Part shown: piece after piece, positions 39,311 through 39,954 of the stretch
How the letters are laid out: each line of letters begins with the position of its first letter
How positions within the stretch are numbered: the stretch's first letter is position 1
From: Sulfurimonas sp.
GTDB taxonomy: Bacteria; Campylobacterota; Campylobacteria; Campylobacterales; Sulfurimonadaceae
Length of the DNA stretch: 39,954 nucleotides
Reading direction: 5' to 3'
Assembly (NCBI GenBank): GCA_027056465.1
Contig: JALUKS010000033.1
Location: forward strand, 1 to 39,954
Position numbers and translations under genes: made by a program
Notes under the pieces: generated by a model
The model's input: only the letters and a program-made list of their open reading frames with translations
The model's database searches: none
What the model was told of the DNA's origin: nothing

Positions 39311-39357
39311 GTGAAAGTATAGTATGTTTTAAAAATAAGTTTTGCCACCTAAGTAGC
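39311..39357 (-). promoter_or_regulatory. dnaK promoter element GCTACTTAGGTGGCA-N22-ATACTTTCAC (contains TATACT, complement of 39316-39321)
   Basis: Minus-strand reading of 39357-39311; same layout as the clpB upstream element. Confidence 0.6.
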
Positions 39358-39383
39358 ACTTTGTTCCTTTATCGGACTAATAA

Positions 39384-39947
39384 CTAGTTTGCTACTATTA
39401 CCATCGCTTCACGAAGTGGGCGATTTTTGTATTTGTATCCAGTTTGAAAAGTCTGTACGATTTGTCCAGATGCAACCTCTTCATGATCTACTGCTTGAAC
39501 AGCATTGTGAATATTTGGATCAAATGGTTCATCATGTGCGACCATAGCAACACCATGTTTTTCTAACTGTGTAAGAAACTGCTTGTGTGTAAGCTCAATT
39601 CCCTCTTTGAGTTTATCAAAAAGTTCAGCTTTATCACCATCTATCTCAACAGACTTCATAGCACCATCAAGTGCATCCATAACAGGAATCATATCTTTAG
39701 CAAATTTTTCGTTTGCATACTCAACTGCCGTATATTTCTCGCGTTCTAATCTTTTTTTGATATTATCAAAGTCAGCATGCACACGAGCATATTTATCTTT
39801 AAGCTCTGTTAATTCAGCTTGAAGTAAATCAAACTCATTCTCAACAGCCTCTGCTTCAGCTTCTGCTTCATCAGCAACTATCTCTTGTTCTTCTACGATA
39901 TTTCCCTCATTAACGAGGTTTTCATCTTGTTTTTTTTCTTCAGACAT
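39384..39947 (-). CDS. grpE: nucleotide exchange factor GrpE
   Basis: DNIKKRLEREKYTAVEYANEKFAKDMIPVMDALDGA and GYKYKNRPLREAMVIV. Confidence 0.96.
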   Translation of the reverse strand: MSEEKKQDENLVNEGNIVEEQEIVADEAEAEAEAVENEFDLLQAELTELKDKYARVHADFDNIKKRLEREKYTAVEYANEKFAKDMIPVMDALDGAMKSVEIDGDKAELFDKLKEGIELTHKQFLTQLEKHGVAMVAHDEPFDPNIHNAVQAVDHEEVASGQIVQTFQTGYKYKNRPLREAMVIVAN

Positions 39948-39954
39948 AATAGTT

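Overview
The window is a gene-dense, AT-rich chromosomal segment, most likely from a Campylobacterota (Sulfurimonas-like) genome; this is inferred from gene content such as hobA and the rppH-lysC-hobA-holB-folP order. It holds about 45 protein-coding genes, nearly all housekeeping. They include the rppH-lysC-hobA-holB-folP operon, fba, cmoA, nth, clpB, the rpmH-rnpA-yidD-yidC-jag-mnmE-ruvX cluster, aroK, hisD, dnaK and grpE. Signalling genes are a CBS-GGDEF protein, a soluble hybrid histidine kinase and a REC-HD-GYP protein. I saw no rRNA, tRNA, CRISPR array, prophage or intact IS element. The items most worth a second look are: (1) a shared bipartite promoter element, GCTACTTRGGTRGCA-N22-ATACTTYCAC, upstream of both clpB and dnaK with identical spacing; (2) a two-gene unit of a divergent class III nucleotidyl-cyclase-like protein and an HTH/coiled-coil protein, divergent from fba; (3) an rnpA reading frame with no canonical start codon, absent from the ORF track; (4) structured leaders and inverted repeats upstream of a SurA/PpiC-like gene and of fba, and a long hairpin in the gap before a hemerythrin gene; (5) a NERD + P-loop ATPase gene, two AAA/PD-(D/E)XK-type accessory genes and a gene remnant. 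All functional names come from recognising motifs by eye; no database search was run.
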